The position numbers and the translations under genes are program-made. Shown piece by piece: positions 33,501-47,200 of a stretch of 64,000 bases of DNA. Source of the stretch: Mesostigma viride (Eukaryota; Streptophyta; Mesostigmatophyceae; Mesostigmatales; Mesostigmataceae). How positions within the stretch are numbered: position 1 is the first letter of the stretch; each line of letters starts with the position of its first letter. The DNA lies in contig RPFO01000079.1 in NCBI GenBank assembly GCA_009746045.1, positions 2,528,174 to 2,592,173 on the forward strand, in the 5' to 3' direction. The notes under the pieces were generated by a model. It did no database searches. It was given only the letters and a program-made list of their open reading frames with translations, and was not told the DNA's origin.

Positions 33501-35930
33501 ACATCCTTCGCCAGCGAGCGCATGTTAATCAAGACCCCCTCAACCCTTGCTCCCCCCCCCAACACCCCACCCACCCACCCGCCAAGAGCGGTTGCGTGGT
33601 TATCATTCGTGCACTTCATGTATCATGAACCTCACCTGCACGGCTGCTCCCTCCCCCTCGCCTGCTCTGCCCCCCCCCCCACGCACACGAACAGCGAGCG
33701 CGTGTTTATCGAGACGGTGCTGACGCCGCTGCTGGACCGCCTGCCCAACCTGCGTGTGGTCATGGAGCACATCACCACGCGCGACGCGGCCATGTTTGTG
33801 GAGAGTGCCCCGCCCAACGTGGCGGCCACAATTACGCCGCAGCACCTGCTACTCAACCGCAACGACATCCTGGTCGGCGGCCTCAAGCCGCACCACTACT
33901 GCCTGCCGGTGCTCAAGCGGGAGAAGCACCGTGAGTTGCCGCTGTGTTTTAATACCTATCCTGCTATTTTTTATTGTGTGGGGATAGTGCAGGAGATGTA
34001 ATTGGGAAATTCAAGCAGGGGAAGCACCGTGAGTGGTGACTGGTTTTGCTGTTATAAGAGCATCGCTATTATCCTAGTTCAGTAAATAAGTTTTTCAGAA
34101 AGTAAGTTTTTCTAAAGTTTTTCTATGATGTGGAAGGATAGCTGGTACAGCTAGCTTATAGATCTTGACATGATCATCATTCGGATGCCACTGCAGCCTG
34201 AAACGGGAAGTGCTAAAGAACATATGGCCCGGTTTATGAGGGTTTGCTTCCGTTTGTTAGGTCATATGAAGGCCCTGGAGGCTGTCAAGTGGGAGAAGCA
34301 CTGTAAATAGCCGCTTCGGCGGTCTCTCGATTTTAGCTTTTAGTCTTTTTCGTGAGCCTTGCGAGGCTTGTTTGACGGAGCCAAGACATTGTTGCTGCCT
34401 GATTGCTCCTCAAGTCTCCGTAGTAAGCGTAGCGGACTTTTTGTTTGTGTGTTTGGAAAGAAATCGTTGTGGCCAGTTGTACGAGTTTGCTGAAACGCTT
34501 CCAGCACAGAAACCCAGATGCTTCGCCCCATTCCTTCCATGTGTTGTTTTTTCCCCTTAACCGTGCATCCCGGTCTTGTTCCCATGGCACATACGCCAGG
34601 CCTTTCTCTTCTGGATGCGGCAAGTATCACAAGATTTAACGAAATGGCGCTGGTTGGTTATTTCTTCCCCTCTGCCTGCCCCCCCCCCCCCCCCCCCCCC
34701 TGCCCCCTCAGGCCTCACTCTGTTGGAGGTGGCAATCGATAAAATAAAACCATTGAACCTCCCTGGTTACGTATTCATTTCCTCTTCCTCTCCCCCCTTC
34801 CCCATCGTCCTCAGGCCTGGCTCTCTTGGAGGCGGCCACGAGCGGCAACCCCAAGTACTTCCTGGGCACGGACAGCGCGCCGCATGAGCGCGCGACCAAG
34901 GAGAGCGAGTGCGGGTGCGCGGGTTGCTTCACCGCGCACGCCGCCATCGAGCTGTACGCACACGCGTTCGAGCAGGTGGGTGGGTGCAGGGGCTGAGACG
35001 GAACTGCATATAATACCGTCAAAGTAATGTATCTGGCATGGGTGCTTGTGCATGCACGTGCTCGAGCAGGTGGGTGGTGCGGGAAATAAGTGCATGGGAG
35101 GTAAAAAATTGGTAACTAGTTGTCTATTTTGTGCTGGTTGGGATATGGGTGCTTGTACGTGCATACCTTTGAGCTCGTGGGTGTTGGCTGTTGGGGTGTG
35201 GGTGGTTGCCGGGGCGCGCGACCTCAATGCCTCGTGCGAATGCTGTGCGCTCTTCGCCGGTTGGCTATCATGCGTGCTGTCGAGGAGACAAGCCATAGTC
35301 ACCATCACCAACCGTGGCTGTAACATGCATGTGCCGGGCATCTTTCCCATGTCTGGGAAACGCGCTATGGAAACGCGCTAAGTACTCCCCCTGCCTGGAG
35401 CAGGCCGTTGCTGCTTACTTGTTTGAGAGGATTGGGGTGAAGGGGGAATCGTGAGGGAAAACAGCGGTGGATTTGCTGAACTCAAGGTAAAGCCTAGAAA
35501 GGTAGGTTTTGAGATATGCTTTTTTTTTTTAATCATTGCTTTGACGGTTTGTTTGACTCTGTTCACTGTGTGTAGTGTGGATGTTGCGTTAACATGTCAC
35601 CATTGCTAGTAGTGACCACTTCAATATGGTTGTTACTGACCATTTCAACAGAACAACCGGGGTATACCGTAAAACTTACGTCTCGGTTGTTTCTGTGCTC
35701 TTGTTGCTGGCTGCTTTCAGGTGGGAGCCCTAGATAAGCTGGAGGCATTTGCGAGCTTCCATGGTGCTGACTTTTACGGCCTCCCAAGGAACACGACAAA
35801 GATCACACTGTCCCAGAGCCAAGGTCCGTGGACGGTTCCCTATGCGTACGAGTATGGGGGCCAGGGGGGCCTAGTTGTTCCTCTCTGGGCAGGGCGGGAC
35901 TTGAAATGGTCTGCGACAGTGAATCGCTGA
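30507..35930 (+). CDS. PYR4: Dihydroorotase, homodimeric PyrC type, organelle-targeted
   Basis: Catalyses cyclisation of N-carbamoyl-aspartate to dihydroorotate in de novo pyrimidine synthesis. Five exons (30507-31109, 33107-33216, 33695-33930, 34815-34975, 35721-35930) join in frame to 439 residues, all GT-AG. The first ~94 residues are a basic, Ser/Ala-rich extension absent from bacterial PyrC (about 348 residues), probably a transit peptide. Zinc and active-site residues of the family are present: WHLHLRDG (His102, His104), FKLYPAG (the carbamylated Lys), [14 protein letters not shown], and FLGTDSAPH. The [11 protein letters not shown] and FYGLPRN segments are also typical. This is the stand-alone bacterial-type enzyme of plants and algae, not the animal CAD fusion. 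Intron 1 carries a hAT MITE and a LINE tail. A TGTAA motif lies about 25 bases past the stop. Confidence 0.95.
31599..32258. mobile_element. hAT-type MITE in dihydroorotase intron 1
   Basis: This 660-bp element has 17-bp terminal inverted repeats TAGGGCTGGCACATCCG (one mismatch at the inner end if extended) and an 8-bp TSD TTAATTAT (31591-31598 and 32259-32266). Both halves are full of ACCCGAACACGAAC and ATGTTCGG repeats in opposite orientation, typical of subterminal repeats in plant hAT MITEs. There is no coding capacity. It lies wholly within an intron, clear of both splice sites. Confidence 0.9.
32625..32670 (-). mobile_element. RT-1-type 3' tail remnant in dihydroorotase intron 1
   Basis: TTTAATTAAACAATCTAAAG followed by the CACGTGACTGCGTCACGTG hairpin (32649-32667) matches the RT-1 3' terminus in reverse orientation. 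Only the last ~45 bases can be recognised. Confidence 0.6.
33511..35186 (+). repeat. Diverged copies of exon ends within dihydroorotase introns
   Basis: Intron 2 holds at 33511-33536 a copy of the start of exon 3 with its acceptor (CAGCGAGCGCATGTTAATCA). Intron 3 holds two copies of the exon 3 end plus donor (34011-34034 and 34284-34307) and one of the exon 4 acceptor and start (34708-34733). Intron 4 holds two copies of the exon 4 end plus donor (35059-35078 and 35166-35186). Each is 20-26 bases with a few mismatches. Confidence 0.75.
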
Positions 35931-36240
35931 CATGCATAAGCTGGAAGGAATGCAAGTTGTAAAGGGACGCTCGTGCCTACAGTGGCGGAGTTTGCCACGT
36001 GTTCAGAGGCATGGATTTGATCAATGCATAAGCCACAGGTTGAGTGGCCAAGGCTTGTATTAAGTGAGACAACTTGTATGTTATGAAGCGGCCGTGTATA
36101 AGCTTCGTATATATTGTTTGTATTTTTTTCTGGCCGGCTATGTCATTGAGTGCAGGTAAAAAGATAAACATTAAACTTGTTTTAATTAATAAAGTACTTT
36201 TGCCATAAATTGCGTATGCATGGATTGACCTACGGCCATT
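35931..36240. other. Dihydroorotase 3' flank
   Basis: No coding sequence. It contains TGTAA at about 35956 and an AT-rich stretch leading into mobile DNA at about 36240. Confidence 0.5.
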
Positions 36241-38490
36241 AATTAATTAATAATTAATTCATTAATTAATTAATAGACACCTGACTCCGTCACGTGAGCA
36301 TAAAAACCTCAGTGGGAGGGCAACATGGGATTGAAATCATTGAATTGAATTGAATTGTAACATAACTCCGTTGGGAGTATATGTAGCACATAGCCCTTGA
36401 GAGGGGGCATATGGCCTAGCATACATCCTAAGCTACTTCCTGCAAGGGTGGGGATGTAAAGGACCCTTGCTCTAGGTGCACCAGGGCACTTGCATCCCCA
36501 TGATCTTCAAGCTATGCCCAGCGAAGGGGGAGCCTGTCATGGGGGGGAAGATCAGCATAGCTATACAAAGAAGCTAGGGCATGGCGTCTCAGCAGAGAGT
36601 TACTCCCTGCATGGGCACAACATAACTAAATAAAGCTAGGCATCATCTGGAGTGTGGCTCATCATAGGCACACATGTACATGATTAAATAAAGCGCGTGG
36701 CTGAGCTGGGATAGTGCCTCTAGGAGGCGTACATGTACATGGCCACGGTCTATCTATTCTGCACTACTACTGCTGTATTCCCCTAAGCTGGGGCGTCTGG
36801 AGTCGCTGGGGCCGCGGGGGTCGCATGCCAGGGCTTGTCAGCCGACGTAGATGGCCGCCCCCTTCCAGTACACCGGCTGCCCCGCCTTGGTCTGCCGGAG
36901 CTGGAGGTAGGTCGGCCATAGCTCCCGTCGCCGTTGTTGCTGCACCAGGGTCAAGTCGTCATCAAGGGTGAAGAGAGTCTTCGCGAGCCGCTTGCGGCGT
37001 CTGAGAAACGAAATCTTGTCCGCCGGGGTCTTAAAGGTGAAAAGGAGCGGGGGCGGCCCTGCCTTACCCCGCGCGCGGGGAAGGCGGTGGGCGACCAGCT
37101 CGATCTCACCAGTAAGGCCCATGCGATCAAGGATTTCTCTCTCAAAAGCACGCGCAAGCTTCTCGGAATTCTCACCTTCCTCCATCTTGAGGTTCTTGAC
37201 AATGACATTGAGGCTGCGCTTGGCGAGCTCGGCCTCCTCGCGGAGGTCAAGCGTCTGCCGTTGGAGCTGGGCTGCGACGGCGGAGGTGGTGGAGGTGGTG
37301 TGCTGGTTAAGCATGTCCGCCCAGGTCGTGATGGGAGGAGCATTGCCGTCCAGGCCAGCAGAGGCTGGCTTGGCGGCAATGTCCTTCACCGCCTGGGTGG
37401 TGAGGCCCGCGGTGTTCTGCAGGACCTCGATAGCGATGGCATTATCCTTAAGACGCTGGTCAATGTCGCGGAGCTGGGCGGTGATGGAGTCGATGGAGGC
37501 GGAGGGGGGGGGGTGGAGGCGAGGAGGGTGGCGGTGGCGGTGGGGATGGTGGGGAGCTCAGCAGCCAGCGTGCGACCCACAGCTGCCACATCTGCAGCTA
37601 GGGGCGTCACGTGCTGTGAGATGGTTTCTTGGAGGTGGAGGAGGAAGGTGGATTGGGTCAAGGGGGAGGGGGTCCAGAGGTCCGTGACAGAGCGCTGAAG
37701 GATGGAAAAGAGGGCGGCGAGCTGAAGACGGGGGCGAGACCAGCGGGCCAGGTTCTTAGCATGTAATTGTCGGATTGAGAACCGGCCGTCAGGTCCAGTG
37801 CGGAGGCGGCAATGGCTTTGAAGGCGCTTGCACAGGTCGAAAAGGGAGGCGTATGACCCATAAAACACGAGCTCCAGTATCTTGATGGGTGGCATGTCGA
37901 AAAAGCTGGGTCTGGCATCGTCGAAGGTGGAAAATAACCCGTCAACGTCAAAGTCGCGCTCAGACCAGCTCGGTTCGGTTGGGCGGCTGCGTTTTGGCTC
38001 AGGCGAGGCTGAAGGCGAGGCAGGAAGCCCGGGAGGGTGCTGGACGACCACCAGTGCGCGACTAGTGTCATCACTGCCTTCCGGCCCTGATGGCAAAGCT
38101 GCAGCCGGAGCTGCAGACGTATTTTCATTGCCGAGCGCAGCCGTCAGGCTGCGTTGCGTCGATGGGCGTTTGCTCATCGTATATTGCGTAATAGCGTCGG
38201 AAAATTATATCAGCATGTGCGTCTTAGAAAGACGAAGCGATTGTGATATTCACGGCTAAATTCGGTGCTCAAACGTGAAAGTTATTATGAGCTCCGCCGT
38301 CAGCCATGGCTATCTCGTGGGATGGAATGGATGATGTAAGCTATCTAGGTCCTAGTTACAGGGTTGTAGGCACCACGGCCCGTACTCTCGATCGCGCTAT
38401 GAATGCCATACGCGGTCACACGCGGAGCCGCCACCGACTTGGGGGTGGTCTCGATCCTTCATCACTACTTGCCATGTATTAATTAATTAA
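36240..38490 (-). mobile_element. RT-1 3'-UTR copy split by a full-length ORF1-A element
   Basis: 36240-36344 has the (TTAA)n tail, a CACGTGACGGAGTCAGGTG-type hairpin (36278-36296, minus strand) and the CCTCAGTGGGAGGG block of the RT-1 3' UTR. The sequence resumes at about 38317 with GGATGGAATGGATGATGTAAG and continues with the RT-1 UTR to about 38470. The ORF1-A element lies between the parts. Confidence 0.78.
36345..38316 (-). mobile_element. ORF1-A element, near full length
   Basis: About 1.97 kb on the minus strand. The 5' UTR near 38306 has the GCTGACGGCGGAGCTC motif shared with family B. ORF1 starts at 38177 (MSKRPSTQRSLTAAL) and runs 263 residues. It frameshifts near a G9-10 run at about 37505 and continues to a stop at 36838 (WADMLNQHTTSTTSAVAAQL, RSLNVIVKNLKMEEG, RLPRARGKAGPP, QPVYWKGAAIYVG). 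The 3' UTR ends in the ACTCC…GGAGT hairpin and an (AATTC)n tail. A diverged TSD of about 11 bases (TGGGATTGAAAT versus TGGGATGGAAT) can be seen. There is no reverse transcriptase. Confidence 0.82.
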
Positions 38491-39600
38491 TTAGACTCGT
38501 GCTCCCGTTGGGGAGTCATGGAGCATTAACCCCGATGGATGGATGGATGGATGGTACGTGCAAACAGTCCTACCGGTCTAATCTATCTACATGATTCATC
38601 TACCTATGTAACATCTATCTAAACAACATCACTAACTACAACATCTATCTAAACAACACGCTGTAGGTGTAAGTTGGCGATGCCCTAGGATCCGGAGACG
38701 TCCGTCCTATATAGTCAGCGAAAGTTGGTGCGAGAGGTCCCCAGTTCGATTCCGGTGGGATTCATTTGCAGATCGCGTTTTCCGCGTTTTCCGCGGACCG
38801 GCACTGAACGCAAATGGTTTTCACCTTTGCGGCGTGCCAAATCAGAAAACACGCTACCCTAGGGGAGCTGTCTGGCGTGCCTCCCGGCCGGCCGCGGGTT
38901 TGCACACGCGGGCGCTTCCCCGGACGGGGGGGGGGCTCGTTGTCCTCTATGACCTGGGCCCACTTGGCCTTGTCCATCATCTTCTTCCAAATCACGGAGA
39001 GGCCTAGGCCCCCCATGTCTTCTACTAGCTGCTCATTGAAGGTGCGGGCCTTGCGGCGTCTAACATCACGGGGCCCGGCCCACGGCAGGAGGTGCCGGCC
39101 AGGCTGAGCTTGTCGCAGTCCCGCGGGGGGGCCACGTGAGGTGTCTACCTGGTTGGTGCGAGCTAGGTGCCCTACGAGCTGCAGGCGCCGCTGCTTAATG
39201 GTGCTGGTGATGTATGGCATGCCAAGGTAAAGGTCCTCATTGCGGACATGAGCAGCATATCCTACTCTGAAAATGGATCGCAGCATGTTGGTGACCGCGC
39301 CGTCCAGCTTGCGGGCCAGGTCGGCGGTGAGGGTCCACGTCTCGGCCCCATACGTGAGAACAGGAAGGACGAGGACCTTAAACAGGTCCTGTTTCTCGAT
39401 CTTGCCTGAAGGGGCTTGCGCCACAGGGCCCGGTAATGACGTAAAGCGTGCCAGGCGAGGGAGATGCGGTGGTCCACATCAGCCTCACAGCTGGGAAGCA
39501 GGCTGCCCAGCAGCTTGACGCGGTCCCGGTACAGGACTCGAGAGCCGTCAAGGAGATAGAGGGGTGGCGGTGGGTGGGTGAGTCCAATCGCCAGCTAGGG
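38489..39600 (-). mobile_element. LINE RT-C, C-terminal half and 3' UTR
   Basis: On the minus strand from about 39600, frame-shifted RT sequence (VNPP-type linker, then QDLFKVLVLPVLTYGAETW) reaches the C-terminal region LQLVGHLARTNQVDTS and EQLVEDMGGLGLSVIWKKM, with its frame ending near 38860. The 3' UTR (38489-38862) contains repeated TAGATAGATGTT blocks, ACCGGTAGGACTGTTTGC and (CATC)n. It ends GGGGTTAATGCTCC, then GTGACTCCCCAACGGGAGC, then TTAATTAAT. The terminal hairpin and tail are those of ORF1-B. A SINE (38663-38847) interrupts the UTR. Confidence 0.8.
38663..38847 (+). mobile_element. SINE with tRNA-like B box, copy 2, 5'-truncated, with TSD
   Basis: This 185-bp copy begins at GTAGGTGTAAGTTGGCGATG and ends ATCAGAA. 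It is flanked by AACACGCT at 38655-38662 and 38848-38855. The B box AGTTCGATTCC is at 38743-38753. It lacks the first ~65 bases of copy 1, which fits 5' truncation during reverse transcription. It disrupts the RT-C 3' UTR, and an RT-C reading frame runs into it by chance. Confidence 0.85.
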
Positions 39601-39711
39601 CCTCTGTCTTCTTGCTGACCTCAAGCCCCACTGCACGGGCCTCGATAGCCAGGCAGTCATGCCATCTATACTTGCGTACGTACCATATGCCTCCATATTA
39701 CAGACACACAT

Positions 39712-39856
39712 TTCCACAAGGCTACACATTTCCATCACCATTCATATTCATCATCCTGAACGACTCGAACACGCGGACAAGATAACGGCAGGCTCGAGCT
39801 ACCATGGTCCGGATTCTCCCGATTTCTGGCCTGCATGCGCTGGTTGTCTCCTTGAT
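39712..39856 (+). mobile_element. Penelope-like 3'-UTR fragment
   Basis: CACAAGGCTACACATTTCC, ATCATCCTGAACGACTCG, GATAACGGCAGGCTCGAGC and TGGTTGTCTCCTTG follow the shared 3' UTR to its usual terminus. Its right flank is an RT-1 fragment. Confidence 0.78.
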
Positions 39857-40245
39857 ACGTATTACAGACAAACCAGGAGGCTGCCCGGGTGTGAGCCCGT
39901 CACGTCTAGGGTAGCACATGTCCATGCCGAGTCTATATACCACGAAAAGTCCACGGGTGGCGGCGCCCTGCCGTGCGCGGCCTGGGGCACGCCATGGGTG
40001 AGGACATAATGCCTGGGCTGGGCGGGCTTGGTGCCAGCTAGTCTATCTGATGTGTCTACCTGATCTGTGCGGGCCAGGTGCCCGGCTAGGCCCAGGCGCC
40101 TGTGCCTAAGAATGTGGGAAACATAGGGCAAATCAGCGTACAAATCCTCATTACTAATGTGCAAACCAAAGGGGATGTTAAGGACCTTGCGCAGCATCTT
40201 GGTGACGTTGCCGTCGAGTCGTTTCTCCAGCTCCCGCCACGCTCA
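39857..40245 (-). mobile_element. RT-1 C-terminal fragment
   Basis: The minus-strand frame (MLRKVLNIPFGLHISNEDLY, RHRRLGLAGHLARTDQVDTS, then GSHPGSLLVC) corresponds to RT-1 residues encoded at 6820-7150. No element end is present, so it is an internal fragment. Confidence 0.8.
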
Positions 40246-40261
40246 CCTACGGCCATACAAC

Positions 40262-40660
40262 TCCTTATCGTACGCAGATCATGCTAGCGGACATTTTTTA
40301 CGCCGACGACACCACCCTCCTCGAGGGTAAAGAGCAAGTGCAGACCTGGCTGGACTGCCTAGCCATTGAGGCCTGCGTGGTGGGACTCTAGATCAGCAAG
40401 AAGTCAGAGGCCCTGGCTGTCGGTCACGATCGACTCGTGCTTAAACTCGTGCTTGAATTGCTGGTGCGTCGCGTGGGAAGAACGCCCAGCGTGACCGCAA
40501 GGGCTTGGCACTCGATCCCTGCTACGTGGCATGTCCCTCGGTTTGTTAGTTTAGGCATTAGATAGATACAATAGACCGGTAGCTAGGATTGTTTGTCCAT
40601 TCATTCATCCATCCATTGGGGTTAATACTCCGTGACTCGCCAACGGGAGCACGAGAATGA
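40262..40660 (+). mobile_element. RT-C fragment: YADD segment joined to 3' UTR
   Basis: 40282-40430 encodes MLADIFYADDTTLLEG…WLDCLAIEAC with an in-frame stop (VGL-stop-ISKKSEAL), the RT motif C region. From about 40556 the RT-C 3' UTR resumes (AGACCGGTAGCTAGGATTG, CATCCATCCATTGGGGTTAA, TCCGTGACTCGCCAACGGG). The intervening RT C-terminus is deleted. Confidence 0.75.
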
Positions 40661-41019
40661 ATTACTGAACTGTCGTTGCAGATGATAGGTCAATTTACAT
40701 GGCATGGGCCGTGGTGGTGCTCGAGTCACATGCATTTCGATCAAACTTCACATGGGCCAACCAAATATGTTCTAGATAGGGATCATGTATATTCTTCAAA
40801 ACATTAGCCTGTACTGGGCCCATGTGGCCGTACGTACAGTTTGCTGCGCATTTTCCCCAATGCAGATCTATGCCAACACGCCAAAACTCTGATGCGGTAA
40901 ACATGCTGCATGGATCCTAACAGTCGTGTCCTTCCGAATCATCCTACGTGCTGCACTGTGCATGGCACCAGCACTAATTGATAAATATCGTTCGCCCATA
41001 ACGCAAAACAGTTCATAGG

Positions 41020-43043
<2,024 letters not shown>

Positions 43044-44250
43044 TATAATTGTCGAATCAATCGCTCCAGGGTTTTCACCAAGTTTAAGCCTTTTCACCAA
43101 GTTTAAATACGTCGGTTAATCGTATTAGCATTTAATGCGACTGCGCCCTTCACCGAACGAGGCAGAAAAGGATGCGGTTAATATTAAAGCCTGACACATG
43201 CTAGAATCTAGTGTGGTTGAGCACCTAACGACTTACGGTAATATGACTGAAGGAACCGGCAAGGTGACCAGATAAGCTTGTAGCAAGAGCCAGAAAAGGA
43301 CGGCGACCTAATCTTCATCAAACTTGCAGGCTGTTGCGATTCAATTCGCTTACTACACCCCCCCGCAGCAATATGATAATGTAATGTGTTGTAAGTGGCA
43401 TAAGTCACTAACAGATAGTAAAATTATTGCCGTTCGCGACTTCCCTTATAAAAAGTGAACGCTCGAAAGAACTGCGTGAGAATTATGGTAGCAGTACACT
43501 GTATGCACTTCGCAGTCCGCCAGACACTAGACAGCTCTACCCACTGTACAGTACAGTAGGTAGACAGTGCAAACAGACTGTGCAAACGTGCAAACTGCAA
43601 ACGTGCAAACCGAGAAAAAAAAAAAAAAAAAAAGAAAGGTTCGGTCAGCCAGGGTCAGCCAAGGGTCAGCTGACAGCTAGTTGCTGCTGGAGTTTGGGCG
43701 TTTGGGCCGTTGGTTTCTCAGATGTCCACGTGGCAGGACCGCCGGCTGAAGCGAAAATGCTTGGATCTGGATTCTCATCATGGAAGGCTGTGGAGAGAGT
43801 GGACTCGAGGAATTATGACGTTCAACGCTTGTTCAACGCATCAAACTTCCAAAAAGAGAAAGGATTGTCTGGGCGTGGCACGTTTGGTGGCGTTATCCAT
43901 CGAAGGATATAAGGCTGGTAGCTAGATCAGCACAACATATTCCTACCTTATCGGAGCGGCTTATCTGATTTAATTTGATTTGGAGTACTTGCCCTGTTGT
44001 ACAATGTCCCCTATGTTGGGGCAAGCTCGATGCCGCAGCAAACGCAGTTTTTTATTCTAATCTGTTTATTATTGGTATATTGTGATATGGATCCTGTTCT
44101 CTCAGAGAGTTCTTCGAGGGAAATTTTGCGTAAACTATAAGCGTAATCTGTGAATTGAAAAAATTATGGATTCTGCGCGCGATTATGGAGGCAGGCGCAT
44201 TGACATGACGGATTGAGCTTAGCAGAGTAGAAAAAGAACGGCAGCTGAAA
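43044..44250. promoter_or_regulatory. Divergent intergenic region between the DUF3245-like and HEAT-repeat genes
   Basis: About 1.2 kb separates the two start codons. A tandem pair of TTTTCACCAAGTTTAA is at 43072-43109, and an A run of about 19 is at 43615-43633. The plus-strand frame at 43427-43912 has no recognisable similarity. Promoters for both genes should lie here, but no motif is decisive. Confidence 0.4.
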
Positions 44251-47200
44251 ATGCCGTCGATGACGAGGCCGATGCCCAGTGGATCGACCTTCATTTTCAA
44301 CATCTTCCAAAGCCTAGAAGAGCTTGAAAATTCCTTGTCGGGCTGGTGGGATGCAGGAGCAGCAGCAGAACCTTCATTTTCAGAATTCGTAACTGCAAAC
44401 CTGGCTGTACTGAAAACGTGGAAGGGCGCGGAGAACGTTCGGCAAGCGGCATCAAAACTTTGCCAGCTCATTACGTCACTCCTTCAGCAATGTAATGATT
44501 TGGTCTCGTCAGAAAGGGAGCTAGACTTAGCTGAGAAGAACTCCCTTCGAGCGTCTTTATTCTTCCTTTGTGAGGCAGTTCGCGCTTTCTCTTCCCGAAC
44601 GTCTGACCTAGTTGCTGGCGGAAAATGTGCTGAGACTGTTCGTCTGGAGAAGAAGCGAGCACTCAAGCAGCTTTTGACAACAGTTTCCCAAGCCCTTCAC
44701 TTTTTCCCATGTCTGCTGGAGTTTCTGGACACATGGGAAAGCCCAGAGGACACTGCCAGTGCCTTTTTCATAATGCGCAGAGCTGGTCTTGATTGCGTCT
44801 TTTGCGCTTTTGCCGAAAAGAAAGATGCTGAAATTGCGCCACTGGTGGCCAAGTTCGATGCCAATATCCAAGCCATCATGTCATGGTGCTTTGTTTCCGC
44901 AGCAGCCCGAGTTGACTGGCAGCGTGAAACTCTTGACATGCTTCTTGCGCTCTGCGCAAGTCAAAAGCTACCTCCGCATTTTTTGGCAGCCGTTGCCCTG
45001 TGCACTATATCCGAAGATGAAGAAACAGGCTTTTGTGGCGTTGTCAAGTTTCTTTGCACACAGGCGCTAGCTGAGAATCCCGAAGACAAAGACAACAACA
45101 GTGACCGCGCAGAAGCTTGCTTACAAGTGCTGGTGACCGTTGCGGAAAGCACCAGTCCGGTGTTAATGGCTCGTCTGCACCTTGGTAAAGTACTAGTAAT
45201 GTCTTACATTGCATGCTTTTTATATTTTCCAGCTGCTTTTGCTTTTGGATTTTTTCACCAGCTGCTTTGTTCTCACACATTTTCACCATTTTCAAAGTTG
45301 ATCGAATGGCTCAAGGCTTCCACCCTCATACTTCTGGCATTCGTATAACCTTTCCAGAAATCACGTTTGCTGCAGCGGTTCCTTTGCAACCTTTTTTCTG
45401 CATCTTGGATGTCAGGATTTGGTTGACAAGCTTGTTCTTTCTGTTTCTGGACTGAAAAGTGCCGTTGATTAATCATTTTGGTGATTACTGGGGGTGCTGG
45501 CCGATAGAGCTTGTCCCATCATCTTACATTCTCGCTCTCTTGCCCATGTTTTTTCTTTTTTTTAACCATTAGATAATGTTACATGGAGTATTTCTTATGA
45601 AACCATAACAAGAACATGTCCATGCCCAACCACAGGTAGCCTGCTGCCCCTGCTCTCCCACAAGAAACCCGCCATCCGCAAGCTCGTCTGCCAGCTGGTG
45701 GCGCTGCCCCTGCTGCTGCCTTCCTTGACCCGAGACACCAAACGGCCTACCAGCCGAGCAGTCCCTGGCCAGCCCAGTGGCCCTGACCAGCTGTCGCCAA
45801 CCGAACCCGAGCAGGCCTGGTGCTTGCGGACGCTGGCCGTCATGCTGCGTGACCGCGACGCCAACGTGCGAGTCAAGGTGCTCGACAGCTGGGCCAGCAG
45901 CCCCCTGGTTCTCGAGCTCATGGTGCGTGGCCTGCAGCGTTCTTGCACTGTCATGGAGGCCATGCGAAGTGGCACCACCGGGTCACCTAACCAAGACCAC
46001 GCCCATGGCCGAGACGACGGCGACGGTGCGGATGGCGGCAACGAGACCAGTGACATCGACAAAGAGGGTGTTCCCGATGCCGATGGCGTCCATGGCGATG
46101 GTGCTACTGCTGGCGCGTACAACCCGGCGGTGGCCGCAGCCGGGGAATGCGCCGCCCTGGTGCAAGAGCTGGCGCTGCTGGATAGCAAATCGGTGCGGCT
46201 GAAAGCAGCCAAGCTGCTCATCTCCCTGCTCGTTGCCGCGGCCGGGGGGGCACCAAGGACCGAAAGTGGACACTCAGAGGATGGCCGTAAGAATGACCGG
46301 GGCAACCCTGGCGTCGTGGAACGTCTCCTGTCCACACTGGTGAGGATCGCGGTCGTGCCACCTGGAGTCCCTGGCCACTGCCCCCAGGTGCTGGCGGCCA
46401 TCACCACGGCTCTCCTGTCGCCGGAGCTTCGAGGAGCGCTCCGCTTGCACCTGCTGGTGAGCGCGCTCACCCGGGCGCCCTCGACCTACCCGCTTCTCCA
46501 GCAGCTGCTCCTTGCACATGCCACGAGCCTCGCCCAATGGGAGCGGCTGCTCGTGGGCTGTGAGGAGAGCAGCCCGGGGTCCCTGGACCGGCTGGTCCAG
46601 TTTCTGGCCGCAGTGCCCGATGGCGCGGCAGCTGGTGTCCCTAAGAAAGCGCAGAGCGGTGGTGGGAGCAACATCCCATCGGGTGGCCATGGCTTGGCGG
46701 TGGCCTCCGTTAGTGCAGGTTCGGCACCGGCGGCACCGGCTAGGTTCGGGGATGCGTTTGGTGGGCTGGGTGTGGTGGAGGCTGCGTTTGCACAGCTCAG
46801 ACAGTGGTCCCTGCGCGATTCACGCAAGGAAGGAGGCCGGGCTGACGGCAAGCAGAGGGCAGGGATGTCCAGCGAGTCTGACATGCCTGCTGACAAGCAC
46901 AGGGCGAGCGGCGATCGACAGCAGACCGGGAGGGGGAGTCGGCCCTTGGAAATGGCGACACCTGACTGCTCTACAGCGCTGCCTGCTGAGGAGCCCCTGG
47001 CTGAGCTTGATGGCCCAACAGGGTTCCTGCTGGTCATCCAGGTGCTCGCGCCGTACGAGGTGCTCGGCAGGGCGCCCGCGCGTGGCAAGAAGAACGGCGA
47101 CCTCACGCCAGCGAGGCATGAGGAGAGGGCAGCCAAAGATGCCCGAGACAAGAAGAAGGTCCATGTGTGGCGGATGGCGATGCTGGTGGACATCACGGCC

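Noticed and set aside
36934-37698. Plus-strand frames of 239-254 codons, and 53906-54634
   Set aside because: Antisense shadows of ORF1-A that recur in each copy with the same Gly/Leu/Val-rich reading and no known domain.
45595-46470. Long minus-strand frame of 291 codons, and similar ones at 46486-47478 and 49770-50624
   Set aside because: They are antisense shadows of the GC-rich HEAT-repeat exons, with Ser/Arg/Pro-rich composition and no domains.
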